Origin: Herbaspirillum rhizosphaerae_A
Lineage (GTDB): Bacteria > Pseudomonadota > Gammaproteobacteria > Burkholderiales > Burkholderiaceae_D
NCBI RefSeq assembly: GCF_046025915.1
Contig: NZ_JAQQFR010000015.1
Location: 1-64,000, forward strand
Reading direction: 5' to 3'
DNA length: 64,000 nt
Under the pieces are notes generated by a model, which did not search any database, was not told where the DNA came from, and saw nothing but the letters and a program-made list of their open reading frames with translations. The first letter of the stretch is position 1. The number at the start of each line of letters is the position of its first letter. The translations under genes and the position numbers were made by a program. Shown piece after piece: positions 35,108 through 45,400 of the stretch.

Positions 35108-35737
35108 ATGACGATCAATTTATTGAAACACGTTGCGGCAGCATGCCTGGTCATGCTGGCCGCCGGTTGCGCCACCGTTGCTCCGCCTGAGAGCGCGGAC
35201 AGCGGCCCTGCTGTAGAACGCCGCTATAACGACAGCATTGATCTGAGCGGACGCCTGTCGATCCGCTATGAACAAGATCGCCGCGAACAAGCCGTCCACG
35301 GCAGTTTTACCTGGAACCAGAGCGCACGTCATATCGTCCTCAGCCTGCTGTCGCCGCTGGGCCAGACGCTGGCGACCATCGACATCAAGCCGGGCATCGC
35401 CGTACTGACGCAATCAGGCAAACCACCGTTATCGGCAGCCGATGTCGACGTCCTGACTGAGCAAGCCCTGGGCTGGCCGTTGCCGGTATCCGGTCTGCGT
35501 GACTGGCTGCAAGGTTTCGGACGCGGTGCCGACGGCAAAGCCTTCGTCGCCCAGCCATCCCGCGACACGGTGCGTTTTACCACCCGCGACGGCTGGAATC
35601 TGAGTTACGGCGAATGGCAGGATGATGCCGCCAAAACAGAGAAGAATCGTCCTAAACGCATCGATCTGACGCGCGAAACCAAACAGGCCGGCCCGGTATC
35701 GATCCGTATCGTGATCGATGACTGGCAGAGTCATTAA
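35108..35737 (+). CDS. lolB: outer-membrane lipoprotein receptor LolB, 209 aa
   Basis: Accepts lipoproteins from LolA and inserts them in the outer membrane. The N-terminal signal ends in lipobox LAAGC. The mature beta-barrel domain shows LSGRLSIRYEQDRREQAVHGSFTW and LLSPLGQTLATIDI, typical LolB strands, then GWPLPVSGLRDWLQG. The start ATG 35108 lies 23 bases past the TPR lipoprotein stop. The lolB-ispE-prs order is classic for proteobacteria. Confidence 0.93.
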   Translation: MTINLLKHVAAACLVMLAAGCATVAPPESADSGPAVERRYNDSIDLSGRLSIRYEQDRREQAVHGSFTWNQSARHIVLSLLSPLGQTLATIDIKPGIAVLTQSGKPPLSAADVDVLTEQALGWPLPVSGLRDWLQGFGRGADGKAFVAQPSRDTVRFTTRDGWNLSYGEWQDDAAKTEKNRPKRIDLTRETKQAGPVSIRIVIDDWQSH

Positions 35738-35809
35738 CTATTCAGCCCATTGCGCCAACGCCTGATTGGCGCAGATCATGGCAGTACCAACGACATTCCA
35801 ACCTGATTC

Positions 35810-36679
35810 ATGCAAGCAAGCCTGTCCAACTGCCCCGCGCCGGCAAAACTGAACCTGTTCCTGCACGTGACCGGCCGTCGCGCCGATGGCTATCATTTGC
35901 TGCAAACGGTATTTCAGCTGCTTGATCGCAGCGATACGCTGGATTTTTCCGTGCGCGACGATGGGCGCATTCGTCGCACCAATGATGTCCCGGGCGTACC
36001 AGAAGAAACCGATCTTGTGGTTCGTGCCGCCCGGTTGCTGCAAACCGCCGCCGGCAAGCCACATCTCGGCGCCGACATTACCGTCCATAAGCAACTTCCC
36101 ATGGGAGGCGGTCTGGGTGGCGGGTCATCCGATGCTGCAACTACGTTGACGGTCTTGAATCATTTGTGGCAAACCGGCTTAAACCGCACGCAATTAATGG
36201 CGCTGGGGCTGCAATTAGGGGCCGACGTCCCCTTCTTTTTGTTTGGCCGCAATGCGTTTGCCGAGGGTGTTGGCGAAGACCTGATTGCTCTGGAAACCGC
36301 CAATCGCTGGTTCGTGGTGATCGAACCCGGTGTATCCGTACCAACCGCGATAATTTTTTCGTCAGAAGAATTGACAAGGGATACAAAAGTCGTCAGAATA
36401 ACGGACTTTCCTGAAGCGCATAATCTTCTCGATAGCGACTTCGGAAAAAACGACTTAGAAGTGGTGGCTGCCAAGCAGTTTCCTCCTGTCGCTGAAGCCA
36501 TCAAGTGGCTCAAGACATACGGAAACGCAAGGATGACAGGATCCGGCGCTTGTGTATTTTGTTCTTTTGAACATGAACATCAAGCAGACGAAGTACTGAA
36601 ACAAGTACCTTCGAAATGGATTGCCTGGAAAGCCAAAGCGATGCAGGAACATCCTCTCGCCCATTTGATAAGTTCGTAA
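35810..36679 (+). CDS. ispE: 4-diphosphocytidyl-2-C-methyl-D-erythritol kinase, 289 aa
   Basis: ATP-dependent GHMP kinase of the MEP isoprenoid pathway. The N-terminal PAPAKLNLFLHVTGRRADGYH, the ATP-binding PMGGGLGGGSSDAATTL (about 95-111), and the C-terminal MTGSGACVF are diagnostic. It stands between lolB and tRNA-Gln. Confidence 0.96.
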   Translation: MQASLSNCPAPAKLNLFLHVTGRRADGYHLLQTVFQLLDRSDTLDFSVRDDGRIRRTNDVPGVPEETDLVVRAARLLQTAAGKPHLGADITVHKQLPMGGGLGGGSSDAATTLTVLNHLWQTGLNRTQLMALGLQLGADVPFFLFGRNAFAEGVGEDLIALETANRWFVVIEPGVSVPTAIIFSSEELTRDTKVVRITDFPEAHNLLDSDFGKNDLEVVAAKQFPPVAEAIKWLKTYGNARMTGSGACVFCSFEHEHQADEVLKQVPSKWIAWKAKAMQEHPLAHLISS

Positions 36680-36760
36680 CCAAGAATTGGTTTGACGATG
36701 AATTGCACACGATGTTAAAAGTGTGATTGGTGTAATTCAGCGGCAAACAGCAGATTGCGT

Positions 36761-36837
36761 AGGGGAATCGCCAAGTTGGTTAAGGCACTGGATTTTGATT
36801 CCAGCATTCCAAGGTTCGAATCCTTGTTCCCCTGCCA
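36761..36837 (+). tRNA. tRNA-Gln (anticodon TTG)
   Basis: Acceptor arm AGGGGAA pairs with TTCCCCT, with discriminator G and an encoded CCA at 36835-36837. The anticodon arm is CTGGA-TTTTGAT-TCCAG (anticodon TTG) and the T loop is GTTCGAATC. The sequence closely resembles E. coli glutamine tRNA. It lies between ispE and prs, the usual place in beta- and gammaproteobacteria. Confidence 0.97.
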
Positions 36838-36969
36838 TTAAATTTGGGCAGTTTTACATCGCCCGATAAAGAAAAAAGAAGCCAAAGAGATAAGCCGCCA
36901 ACGCAAGACTGTACAGTCAAGCATTGTCGGCTTTTCGACTTTTAAACGATTGCATTCAGGGATACCCAT

Positions 36970-37920
36970 ATGGCATACGAAAACCTGATGGTTTTTACCG
37001 GCAGCGCCAACCCAGAACTGGCGCAAGGCGTCGTCGAAAAATTAGGTATCCCGCTGGGCAAGGCCAATGTTTCGAAGTTCTCCGACGGTGAAGTCATGGT
37101 CGAGATCAACGAAAACGTCCGCGGTAAAGACGTTTTCGTGCTGCAGTCGACCTGCGCACCGACCAACGACAACCTGATGGAAATCATGATCATGGTTGAT
37201 GCGTTGAAGCGCGCTTCCGCCGGCCGTATCACTGCTGCAATCCCGTACTATGGTTATGCCCGTCAGGATCGCCGCCCGCGTTCCGCCCGTGTTGCGATTT
37301 CGGCCAAGGTCGTCGCCAACATGCTGCAGGAAGCCGGCGTTGAACGTGTCCTGATCATGGACTTGCACGCTGACCAGATTCAAGGTTTCTTCGACATTCC
37401 GGTCGACAACATCTACGCATCGCCGATTTTGCTGGGCGACCTGGTGAGCAAGAACTACGACGACCTGCTGGTCGTGTCGCCTGACGTCGGCGGCGTGGTG
37501 CGCGCCCGTGCATTGGCGAAGCGCCTCGGCTGCGATCTGGCGATCATCGACAAACGCCGCCCGAAGGCGAACGTGTCGGAAGTCATGAACATCATCGGTG
37601 AAGTCGAAGGCCGTAACTGCGTGATCATGGATGACATGGTCGACACCGCCGGCACGCTGACCAAGGCTGCTGAAGTGTTGAAAGAGCGCGGCGCCAAGAA
37701 GGTTGTTGCTTACTGTACGCACCCTGTTCTGTCCGGCCCTGCGCTGGATCGCATCGCCAATTCGCCGCTGGACGAGCTGGTCGTCACCGACACGATTCCC
37801 CTGTCGGACGCCGCCAAAGCCTGTGGCAAGATTCGCCAACTGACCTGCGCCAGCCTGCTGGCCGAGACATTCAAGCGCATCAGCAAGGGCGACTCGGTGA
37901 TGTCGCTGTTTGCAGAATAA
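36970..37920 (+). CDS. prs: ribose-phosphate pyrophosphokinase, 316 aa
   Basis: Makes PRPP from ribose 5-phosphate and ATP for nucleotide, histidine and tryptophan synthesis. The class I signature DLHADQIQGFFDIPVDNIYA (about 130-149), the PRPP loop VIMDDMVDTAGTL, and the ATP-binding RQDRRPRSARVAISAK are visible. Length and motifs match the allosteric class I enzyme. Confidence 0.97.
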   Translation: MAYENLMVFTGSANPELAQGVVEKLGIPLGKANVSKFSDGEVMVEINENVRGKDVFVLQSTCAPTNDNLMEIMIMVDALKRASAGRITAAIPYYGYARQDRRPRSARVAISAKVVANMLQEAGVERVLIMDLHADQIQGFFDIPVDNIYASPILLGDLVSKNYDDLLVVSPDVGGVVRARALAKRLGCDLAIIDKRRPKANVSEVMNIIGEVEGRNCVIMDDMVDTAGTLTKAAEVLKERGAKKVVAYCTHPVLSGPALDRIANSPLDELVVTDTIPLSDAAKACGKIRQLTCASLLAETFKRISKGDSVMSLFAE

Positions 37921-38056
37921 GCTTTAAAGATTCAGCTTTAGTTTCAAATTCGATTTCAGTTTTAATCCCGTCATGCAAATGACGGGATCCTTGAATCCCC
38001 TGGTCGCGGGGGATTTTTAACGCGAGACGAAAGTCCCGCAACCTTTGGAGTTTCAC

Positions 38057-38665
38057 ATGAAAGTTATCGCATTTCCACGCAAAGAGCAGGGGACCGGAGC
38101 GAGCCGCCGCCTGCGTATTGCTGGTCAAACACCAGCCATCGTCTACGGTGGTACAGCAGCACCGCTGAACATCGCTCTGGACCACAACGCGCTGTACCAT
38201 GCGTTGAAGAAAGAAGCATTCCATTCGTCGATCCTCGACCTGGAAATCGAAGGCAAGGTTGAACAAGTTCTGCTGCGCGACTTCCAAGTCCACGCATACA
38301 AGCAACTGGTTCTGCACGTTGACTTCCAACGCGTCGATGCATCGCAAAAGATCCACGTCAAGGTGCCACTGCACTTCGTGAACGCTGAAATCTCCCCAGC
38401 CGTCAAACTGGCATCGGGCATCATCAGCCACGTCATGAGCGAACTGGACATCTCCTGCTTGCCTAAGGATCTGCCGGAATTCGTTTCCGTTGATCTGTCG
38501 AAGCTGGAAGTCGGTCACTCGATCCACTTGGCTGACCTGCAATTGCCAAACGGCGTGACCGCTGTTTCGCAAGAAAACCTGACAGTTGCTACCGCTTCGG
38601 TACCAGCAGGCAAGGTTGAAGCTGAAGGCGCAGCCCCAGCAGCAGGCGACGCAGAAGCGAAGTAA
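38057..38665 (+). CDS. rplY: 50S ribosomal protein L25 / general stress protein Ctc, 202 aa
   Basis: Binds 5S rRNA in the large ribosomal subunit. It is the long CTC form: an N-terminal L25 domain (about 1-90) and a C-terminal TL5-like beta domain (about 95-180), ending in an Ala/Glu-rich tail. Start ATG 38057 has TTTGGAG in front; the upstream in-frame start at 38045 is inferior. It is 136 bases after prs and is closed by a strong terminator. Confidence 0.95.
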   Translation: MKVIAFPRKEQGTGASRRLRIAGQTPAIVYGGTAAPLNIALDHNALYHALKKEAFHSSILDLEIEGKVEQVLLRDFQVHAYKQLVLHVDFQRVDASQKIHVKVPLHFVNAEISPAVKLASGIISHVMSELDISCLPKDLPEFVSVDLSKLEVGHSIHLADLQLPNGVTAVSQENLTVATASVPAGKVEAEGAAPAAGDAEAK

Positions 38666-38696
38666 TCTTCGATTCAGCAAAGCTGACGCATCAAAT

Positions 38697-38722
38697 AAAA
38701 AACCCGCTTCGGCGGGTTTTTT
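38697..38722 (+). terminator. intrinsic terminator after rplY
   Basis: Stem AACCCGC/GCGGGTT (38701-38707 and 38712-38718) closed by a TTCG tetraloop, with A-rich upstream and T-rich downstream runs. Confidence 0.93.
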
Positions 38723-38824
38723 ATTGCCTGCAATTTCAGCAGTACATCAACATTGGCAGCATCAGAATCGGTATTGGCACCAGCAACTAGCCAATGCCAA
38801 AGCCGTCAAAACAACCTCGGTTAA

Positions 38825-40612
38825 TTAACCGAGCCAAGCCTTGCGCTTGCGTACAAGAGCAAGCGGCTTATCTTGCGCAGTCAGCATCACTTGCGGCGCG
38901 CCGTCATTCTTCAGCTTGACCTTGAAACACATCAGCTCGTCGCGACGGAACACGTGCAACTCGACCACGTCGTTCTCGCTATAACGGGCCAGTAAACCAT
39001 CCATGCCTGCCGGTGGGATACGAACCCCATCCAGCGCTACCAAACGATCACCTGCCGACAATCCGGCACGCTGCCCTGCCCCGCCTTCATACACATTGGC
39101 AAGCTTGGCATCTCCGCCGTCACGCGTCACACGAACATTCATACCGGGCTTGGCATCCTTGCGCACATCCGCATAGGCGACGCCGAACGGCGCCATCAAC
39201 GATTCCAGCGGCAGGTCTTCGGTGCCGCGAATGTAACGATCAAAGAAGCGCTTCAACTTCACGCCGCTGACTTCTTCGAACAAAGCCTCGGCCTCTTCCT
39301 CACCGATGCCCTTGCCACCTTTGCGGCTATAGAAATCACGGCCAAAGCGCTGCCACAACGCCAGCATCACATCGTCCAGCGACTTGCGGCCATTGGTTTC
39401 GGCGCGGATCGTCAGGTCGAGACCCAGCGCCACGAGCGAACCCTTGGTGTAATAGCTGACGATGGCGTTCGGTGCGTTTTCATCCTGGCGATAGTATTTG
39501 ACCCAGGCGTCGAAGCTCGATTCTGCCACGCTCTGCTTGCGTCGGCCGCTGCCACGCAAGACGCCATTGGCGGTCTTCGACAGCATCTTCAGATAGTCCG
39601 GTGTATCGATCAGACCGGTACGCACCAGGAACAGATCGTCGTAGTAGCTGGTGAAACCCTCGAACAACCACAGCAACGAGGTGTAACCCTCTTCCCGCAA
39701 ATCGTAGGGTGCGAACATCGCAGGCTTGATGCGTTTGACGTTCCACGTGTGGAAATATTCGTGGCTACACAAGCCGAGATAGGTGCGATAGCCATCGGTC
39801 GATTCCGACTTGCCCTTCACCGGCAGATCGCTGCGCGCACAAATCAGCGCAGTCGATGCACGATGCTCCAGACCGCCGTAGCCATCACCAACGACCATGG
39901 TCATGAAGACGTAACGCGACATCGGCGCACGTTTGCTTTTCGGCTCGAAGAAGGCAATCTGCGCTTCGCAGATTTTCTTCAGATCGGAGGACAGGCGCGC
40001 CATGTCCAGATTCGGCACATTGCCGGTAATCACGATATCGTGGGGTACGCCATGTGCCGTAAAAGTAGCCAGCGCAAAGTCCCCCAGCTCAACCGGATGG
40101 TCAATCAACTCGTCATAATCACCGGCGACGTAAGTGCCAAAACCATAACGCTTGGCCTTGAGTTCCTGCATGGAAGTCGCTACGCGCCAGCGCTTGTAGG
40201 CGTCGCCTTCGGGGCGACGGATATCGACGATGTGCTCCGATAGCTCCTGCCCTTCGACGCGCAGAAACACGCTGGTGCCGTTGAAGAAAGCGTGGGTCTG
40301 ATCCAGATGTGCGGTACGCACCGACAAATCCCAGGCGTAGACCTGATAGCTCAACGTCAGCGGGCCGGTACACGGCGCAGCGCGCCAGGTGTGTTTATCG
40401 AGCTTGCGCAGTACGACTTTCTTGCCGCCGGCTTCGCCGCGGATTTGCACGATATTGCGCGCGAATTCGCGAATCATGTAGCTGCCGGGAATCCACGCCG
40501 GCAAGGAAAATACTTGTCCGTCGGCAGCCGGCGTATCGACTGTCAGGGTGACGTCGAACACGTGGGCGGCGCAATCGTTGGAGGTGATGCTGTAGCGAAT
40601 CGGGGTAGTCAT
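38825..40612 (-). CDS. M61 family metallopeptidase (glycyl aminopeptidase-like) with PDZ domain, 595 aa
   Basis: Zinc aminopeptidase of family M61. The gluzincin motif HEYFHTWNVKR contains HExxH, and the third ligand Glu is in WLFEGFTSYYDD about 30 residues later. A C-terminal PDZ domain (about 490-570; GAGQRAGLSAGDRLVALDG) is characteristic. No signal peptide is visible, so it is probably cytoplasmic. It converges with rplY. Physiological substrates are unknown. Confidence 0.93.
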   Translation of the reverse strand: MTTPIRYSITSNDCAAHVFDVTLTVDTPAADGQVFSLPAWIPGSYMIREFARNIVQIRGEAGGKKVVLRKLDKHTWRAAPCTGPLTLSYQVYAWDLSVRTAHLDQTHAFFNGTSVFLRVEGQELSEHIVDIRRPEGDAYKRWRVATSMQELKAKRYGFGTYVAGDYDELIDHPVELGDFALATFTAHGVPHDIVITGNVPNLDMARLSSDLKKICEAQIAFFEPKSKRAPMSRYVFMTMVVGDGYGGLEHRASTALICARSDLPVKGKSESTDGYRTYLGLCSHEYFHTWNVKRIKPAMFAPYDLREEGYTSLLWLFEGFTSYYDDLFLVRTGLIDTPDYLKMLSKTANGVLRGSGRRKQSVAESSFDAWVKYYRQDENAPNAIVSYYTKGSLVALGLDLTIRAETNGRKSLDDVMLALWQRFGRDFYSRKGGKGIGEEEAEALFEEVSGVKLKRFFDRYIRGTEDLPLESLMAPFGVAYADVRKDAKPGMNVRVTRDGGDAKLANVYEGGAGQRAGLSAGDRLVALDGVRIPPAGMDGLLARYSENDVVELHVFRRDELMCFKVKLKNDGAPQVMLTAQDKPLALVRKRKAWLG

Positions 40613-40781
40613 GTTGTTCTTCGGTTATCGCGGGTTATCGCCAACAATCGCCAATAATCGCGACGACAAGCCGTATCTGAAAAGTGAAATTCCATTGTAC
40701 TTGAGCAAGGCGAGTCCGGGCTGACACCAGGCTGATTTCGCTTGGCCCGCTGCCATTCCGGGACCTGAGCCGCCAAGTAAA

Positions 40782-40811
40782 AAGCCGGAAAGACTTTCGT
40801 CAATCCGGCTT
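40782..40811 (-). terminator. intrinsic terminator of the gltBD operon
   Basis: Stem AAGCCGGA/TCCGGCTT (40782-40789 and 40804-40811) with a 14-base loop. Flanking complementary T/A-rich runs give a T tail on the minus strand, 28 bases past the gltD stop. Confidence 0.8.
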
Positions 40812-40838
40812 CTTTACCGCATTTTTTACTTCCAGGTG

Positions 40839-42302
40839 TCAGCGTGGCAGTACCGACGATCCCATCAGGAACTCATCCACTGCGCGCGCGCACTGACGGC
40901 CTTCGCGAATCGCCCACACCACCAGTGATTGGCCGCGACGCATGTCGCCTGCCGCAAACACCTTGTCGACCGAAGTCTTGTAGCAGCCTTCGCCATCGGT
41001 TGTCGCTTTGGCGTTGCCGCGTTGGTCCTTGTCGACGCCGAACGATTCCAGCACTTGCTGCACCGGCGAGACGAAGCCCATGGCCAGCAGCACCAGATCA
41101 GCCTTCATTTCGAATTCGGAATTAGGCACTTCCTGCATCTTGCCGTCCTTCCATTCGACACGCGCGGCGATCAGCTTTTCAACCTTGCCGTTCTTGCCTT
41201 CCAGGCGCTTGGTCGCCACGGCCCAATCGCGGTCGCAACCTTCTTCATGCGACGACGATGTGCGCAACTTAGTTGGCCAGTAAGGCCAGACCATTGGCTT
41301 GTTTTCTGTTTCCGGTGGTTGCGGCATCAGTTCGAACTGGGCCACCGAAGCAGCGCCGTGACGGTTCGAAGTCCCAACGCAGTCTGAACCGGTATCGCCG
41401 CCACCGATCACGACCACGTGCTTGTCGGTCGCCATGATCTGGCCCTTGAGCTTGTCGCCGGCATTGACCTTGTTTTGCAGCGGCAGGAATTCCATGGCGA
41501 AATGTACACCCTTCAATTCGCGGCCCGGCACCGGCAAGTCACGCGGCAGTTCTGCACCGCCGGCGATGACGACAGCGTCGAAATCTTTCTTCAGGTCGTC
41601 GGGAGAAACTGTTTCCTTGGACCAGTTGGTGATGTTGGCCGGGAAGTCCTTGCCTACCAGCGTGCTGGTGCGGAAGACGACGCCTTCTGCCTGCATCTGC
41701 TCGACGCGCAGGTCGATGTGCGACTTTTCCATCTTGAAATCGGGGATGCCGTAACGCAGCAAGCCGCCAACGCGATCGTTCTTTTCGAACACGGTCACGT
41801 CATGGCCGGCGCGCGCCAGCTGTTGTGCAGCGGCCAGGCCTGCGGGACCGGAACCGACCACGGCGACCTTCTTGCCGGTTTTGACGGCGGCCGGTTGCGG
41901 CGTGACCCAGCCGTTTTCCCATCCCTTGTCGATGATGAAATGCTCGATCGACTTGATGCCGACAGCGTCGCTGTTGATACCCAGCGTGCAAGCTGCTTCG
42001 CACGGCGCCGGGCAGATACGGCCGGTGAATTCGGGGAAGTTGTTGGTCGAATGCAGCGTGTCCAGTGCTTCCTTGTAGTCGCCGCGATAGACCAGATCAT
42101 TCCAGTCGGGGATGATATTGTTGACCGGGCAGCCATTGTTGCAGAACGGGATGCCGCAATCCATGCAGCGTGCGCCTTGCACTTTAGCTTCTGCATCACC
42201 CAGATGCAGGACAAATTCCTTGTAATGCTTCATGCGCGACGGTGGCGCTTCGCTCGCCTCTTTCAGGCGCTCATATTCCATAAAGCCGGTTACTTTACCC
42301 AT
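40839..42302 (-). CDS. gltD: glutamate synthase small subunit (NADPH-GOGAT beta), 487 aa
   Basis: Feeds NADPH electrons to GltB. The N-terminal Fe-S cysteine pattern CMDCGIPFCNNGCPVNN is followed by the GTGICPAPCEAAC-type second set (here GRICPAPCEAACTLG), the FAD-binding VGSGPAGLAAAQQLARAG and an NADPH-binding VIGGGDTGSDCVG. The length is normal. It lies 124 bases downstream of gltB, followed by a terminator. Confidence 0.97.
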   Translation of the reverse strand: MGKVTGFMEYERLKEASEAPPSRMKHYKEFVLHLGDAEAKVQGARCMDCGIPFCNNGCPVNNIIPDWNDLVYRGDYKEALDTLHSTNNFPEFTGRICPAPCEAACTLGINSDAVGIKSIEHFIIDKGWENGWVTPQPAAVKTGKKVAVVGSGPAGLAAAQQLARAGHDVTVFEKNDRVGGLLRYGIPDFKMEKSHIDLRVEQMQAEGVVFRTSTLVGKDFPANITNWSKETVSPDDLKKDFDAVVIAGGAELPRDLPVPGRELKGVHFAMEFLPLQNKVNAGDKLKGQIMATDKHVVVIGGGDTGSDCVGTSNRHGAASVAQFELMPQPPETENKPMVWPYWPTKLRTSSSHEEGCDRDWAVATKRLEGKNGKVEKLIAARVEWKDGKMQEVPNSEFEMKADLVLLAMGFVSPVQQVLESFGVDKDQRGNAKATTDGEGCYKTSVDKVFAAGDMRRGQSLVVWAIREGRQCARAVDEFLMGSSVLPR

Positions 42303-42425
42303 TTTCCACTCACATTCTTCGCTAAGGATAGGTGGCTGACGATTCGTTGTACTTGGAGAACTCGGAAATCGTCAGCCTTGCGTATATTGATATTGATCGT
42401 TCGGACTGATTCGGCACTTACTTGT

Positions 42426-45400
42426 TTATGCCGGAATCTTGTCCTTAGGCGTCGCTTTGGCAGCATTCAGTTCGCCCAGTGCACGTTTGTACTCGGTCGG
42501 GAAGACCTTGACGAACTTGCCGCGCGATGCCGCCCAGTTGTCCAGCAGATAGCGCGCGCGCGTGCTGCCGGTGTACTTGAAGTGACGCTCGATCAGACCA
42601 CGCAATATCACTTCATCGGTCTGGCCGTTGCCGCCGCGTTGCAGGCTGTGCCAGATGGCGCGATCGGTCGAGGCTTCCTGTTCGGTATCGGACAAGACCT
42701 TGTCCAGTGCGACCATGGCCATGTTGCACTTGCCCGCGAAGTCACCTGCCTCGTCGTAGACATAAGCGATGCCGCCCGACATACCCGCCGCAAAGTTACG
42801 GCCAGTGGCGCCCAGTACAACGACGGTGCCGCCAGTCATGTATTCGCAACCGTGGTCGCCGGTGCCTTCAACAACTGCAATCGCGCCGGAGTTACGCACG
42901 GCGAAACGCTCGCCGACCACGCCGTTGATGAATGCTTCGCCGGAGGTCGCGCCGTACAGCACGGTGTTACCGGAGATCATGTTGTCGACTGCGCGGCCGC
43001 GGAACTCGGTGTTTGGACGCACGATGATGCGACCACCCGACAAGCCCTTGCCGACATAATCGTTGCCTTCGCCGACCAGATCCAGCGTCACGCCGTGCGC
43101 CAGGAACGCGCCTGCCGATTGGCCTGCGGTGCCCTGCAACTGGATGTGGATGGTGTCGTCCGGCAGACCTTCATTGCCGTAACGCTTGGCCACTTCTCCC
43201 GACAACATGGCGCCGACGGTGCGGTTCAGGTTGCGGATCGGCGAAATGAAGGAAACCTTCTCGCCCTTATCGAGTGCGGTACGTGCCTGTGCAATCAGCT
43301 TGTGATCCAGCGCCTTATCCAGACCGTGGTCTTGATTCTCGGTGTGGAAGTACGGTGTCGCGCTGACAGGTTGATAGAAGATCTTGCTGAAATCCAGACC
43401 TTGCGCCTTCCAGTGTTGGATAGCCTTGGTACGGTCCAGCAGATCGGAACGGCCGATCAGTTCGTTGAAAGTACGGATACCCAGTTGCGCCATGATCTGA
43501 CGTGCTTCTTCCGCGATGAAGAAGAAGAAGTTGACCACGTGTTCAGGCTTGCCGGAGAACTTGGCGCGCAGGACAGGATCCTGAGTCGCCACGCCGACCG
43601 GGCAAGTGTTCAGATGGCACTTGCGCATCATGATGCAGCCTTCGACGACCAGCGGTGCCGTAGCAAAACCGAATTCGTCCGCGCCCAGCAGTGCGCCGAT
43701 AACGACGTCGCGACCGGTCTTCATCTGACCGTCGGCCTGCACGCGGATGCGGTTACGCAAACCGTTCAGCACCAGAGTTTGCTGGGTTTCGGCCAGGCCG
43801 AGTTCCCATGGCGAACCGGCATGCTTGATCGAGGACAGCGGCGATGCACCGGTGCCGCCGTCATGGCCGGCGATTACGACGTGATCCGACTTGGCCTTGG
43901 CAACACCTGCGGCAACCGTACCGACGCCGACTTCCGACACCAGCTTGACTGAGATCGATGCGCGCGGATTGACGTTCTTCAGATCGTGGATCAGCTGTGC
44001 CAGATCTTCGATCGAATAGATGTCATGGTGCGGCGGCGGCGAAATCAGACCAACGCCCGGTACCGACACGCGCAATGTCGCAATGTAATCAGTGACCTTG
44101 TGGCCTGGCAGCTGACCGCCTTCGCCCGGCTTCGCGCCCTGCGCCATCTTGATCTGGATCTGGTCGGCAGAGATCAGGTATTCGGCCGACACGCCGAAAC
44201 GGCCGGATGCCACCTGCTTGATGCGTGAGCGCAGCGAGTCGCCGGCTTGCAGCGGGATGTCGACTTCGATGACGTCCTTGCCGATTTCCGATGCCAGGGT
44301 TGCGCCTTGCTTGATCGGGATGCCCTTCAGTTCGTTGCGGTAACGATTGACGTCTTCGCCGCCTTCGCCGGTGTTGGACTTGCCGCCAATGCGGTTCATC
44401 GCAATTGCCAGCGTGGCATGCGCTTCGGTCGAGATCGAACCCAGCGACATCGCGCCGGTAGCGAAACGCTTGACGATTTCCTTGGCTGGCTCGACTTCAT
44501 CGATCGAGATCGCCTTCGACGGATCGATCTTGAATTCGAACAGACCGCGCAATGTCATGTGGCGCTTGGATTGATCGTTGATGATCTGCGCGTATTCCTT
44601 GTACGAATTGAAGTTATTCGCGCGAGTCGAGTGTTGCAGCTTGGCGATCGCATCTGGTGTCCACATGTGCTCTTCACCACGGATACGGAAGGCATATTCG
44701 CCGCCCGCGTCCAACGCATTGGCCAGAACCGGATCGTTGCTGAAGGCAGCGCGGTGCAGACGCAGCGCTTCTTCGGCGACTTCGAACACGCCGATACCTT
44801 CGACATTCGATGCAGTGCCCTTGAAGTACTTGTCGACCAGCGCCTTGTTCAGACCGATGGCTTCAAAAATCTGCGCGCCGCAGTAGGACATGTAAGTCGA
44901 AATACCCATCTTCGACATGACCTTCAGCAAGCCCTTGCCGATTGCCTTTTGGAAGTTGTAGATCGCCTTGTCGCCCGACAGATCACCCGGCAAACCCTTG
45001 GCCATTTCGGTCAGGGTATCCATTGCGAGGTACGGGTGGATCGCTTCGGCGCCGTAGCCCGCCAGCAGTGCGAAGTGATGCGTTTCGCGTGCAGAGCCGG
45101 TGTCGACGACCAGACCAGTCGACGTACGCAAGCCCTTGCTCACCAGGTGCAAGTGGATTGCGGAAGTCGCCAGCAATGCAGGAATCGCGACTTGTTCGGA
45201 GTCTACCTTGCGATCCGAAATGATCAGGATGTTGTGGCCCGACTTGACGGCGTCGACTGCCTTGGCGCACAGCGATGCCAGACGTGCTTCGATGCCTTCC
45301 TTGCCCCATGCGACCGGGTAGCAGATATTCAGCTCATGCGACTTGAACTTGCCGCCGGTATGCGCGCTGATGTTGCGCAGCTTGGCGATGTCGGCGTAGT

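Noticed and set aside
41418..43952. 844-codon open frame on the plus strand opposite gltB/gltD
   Set aside because: Antisense shadow created by the strong codon bias of gltB and gltD; Cys/His/Asp-rich composition with no domain, and no ribosome site.
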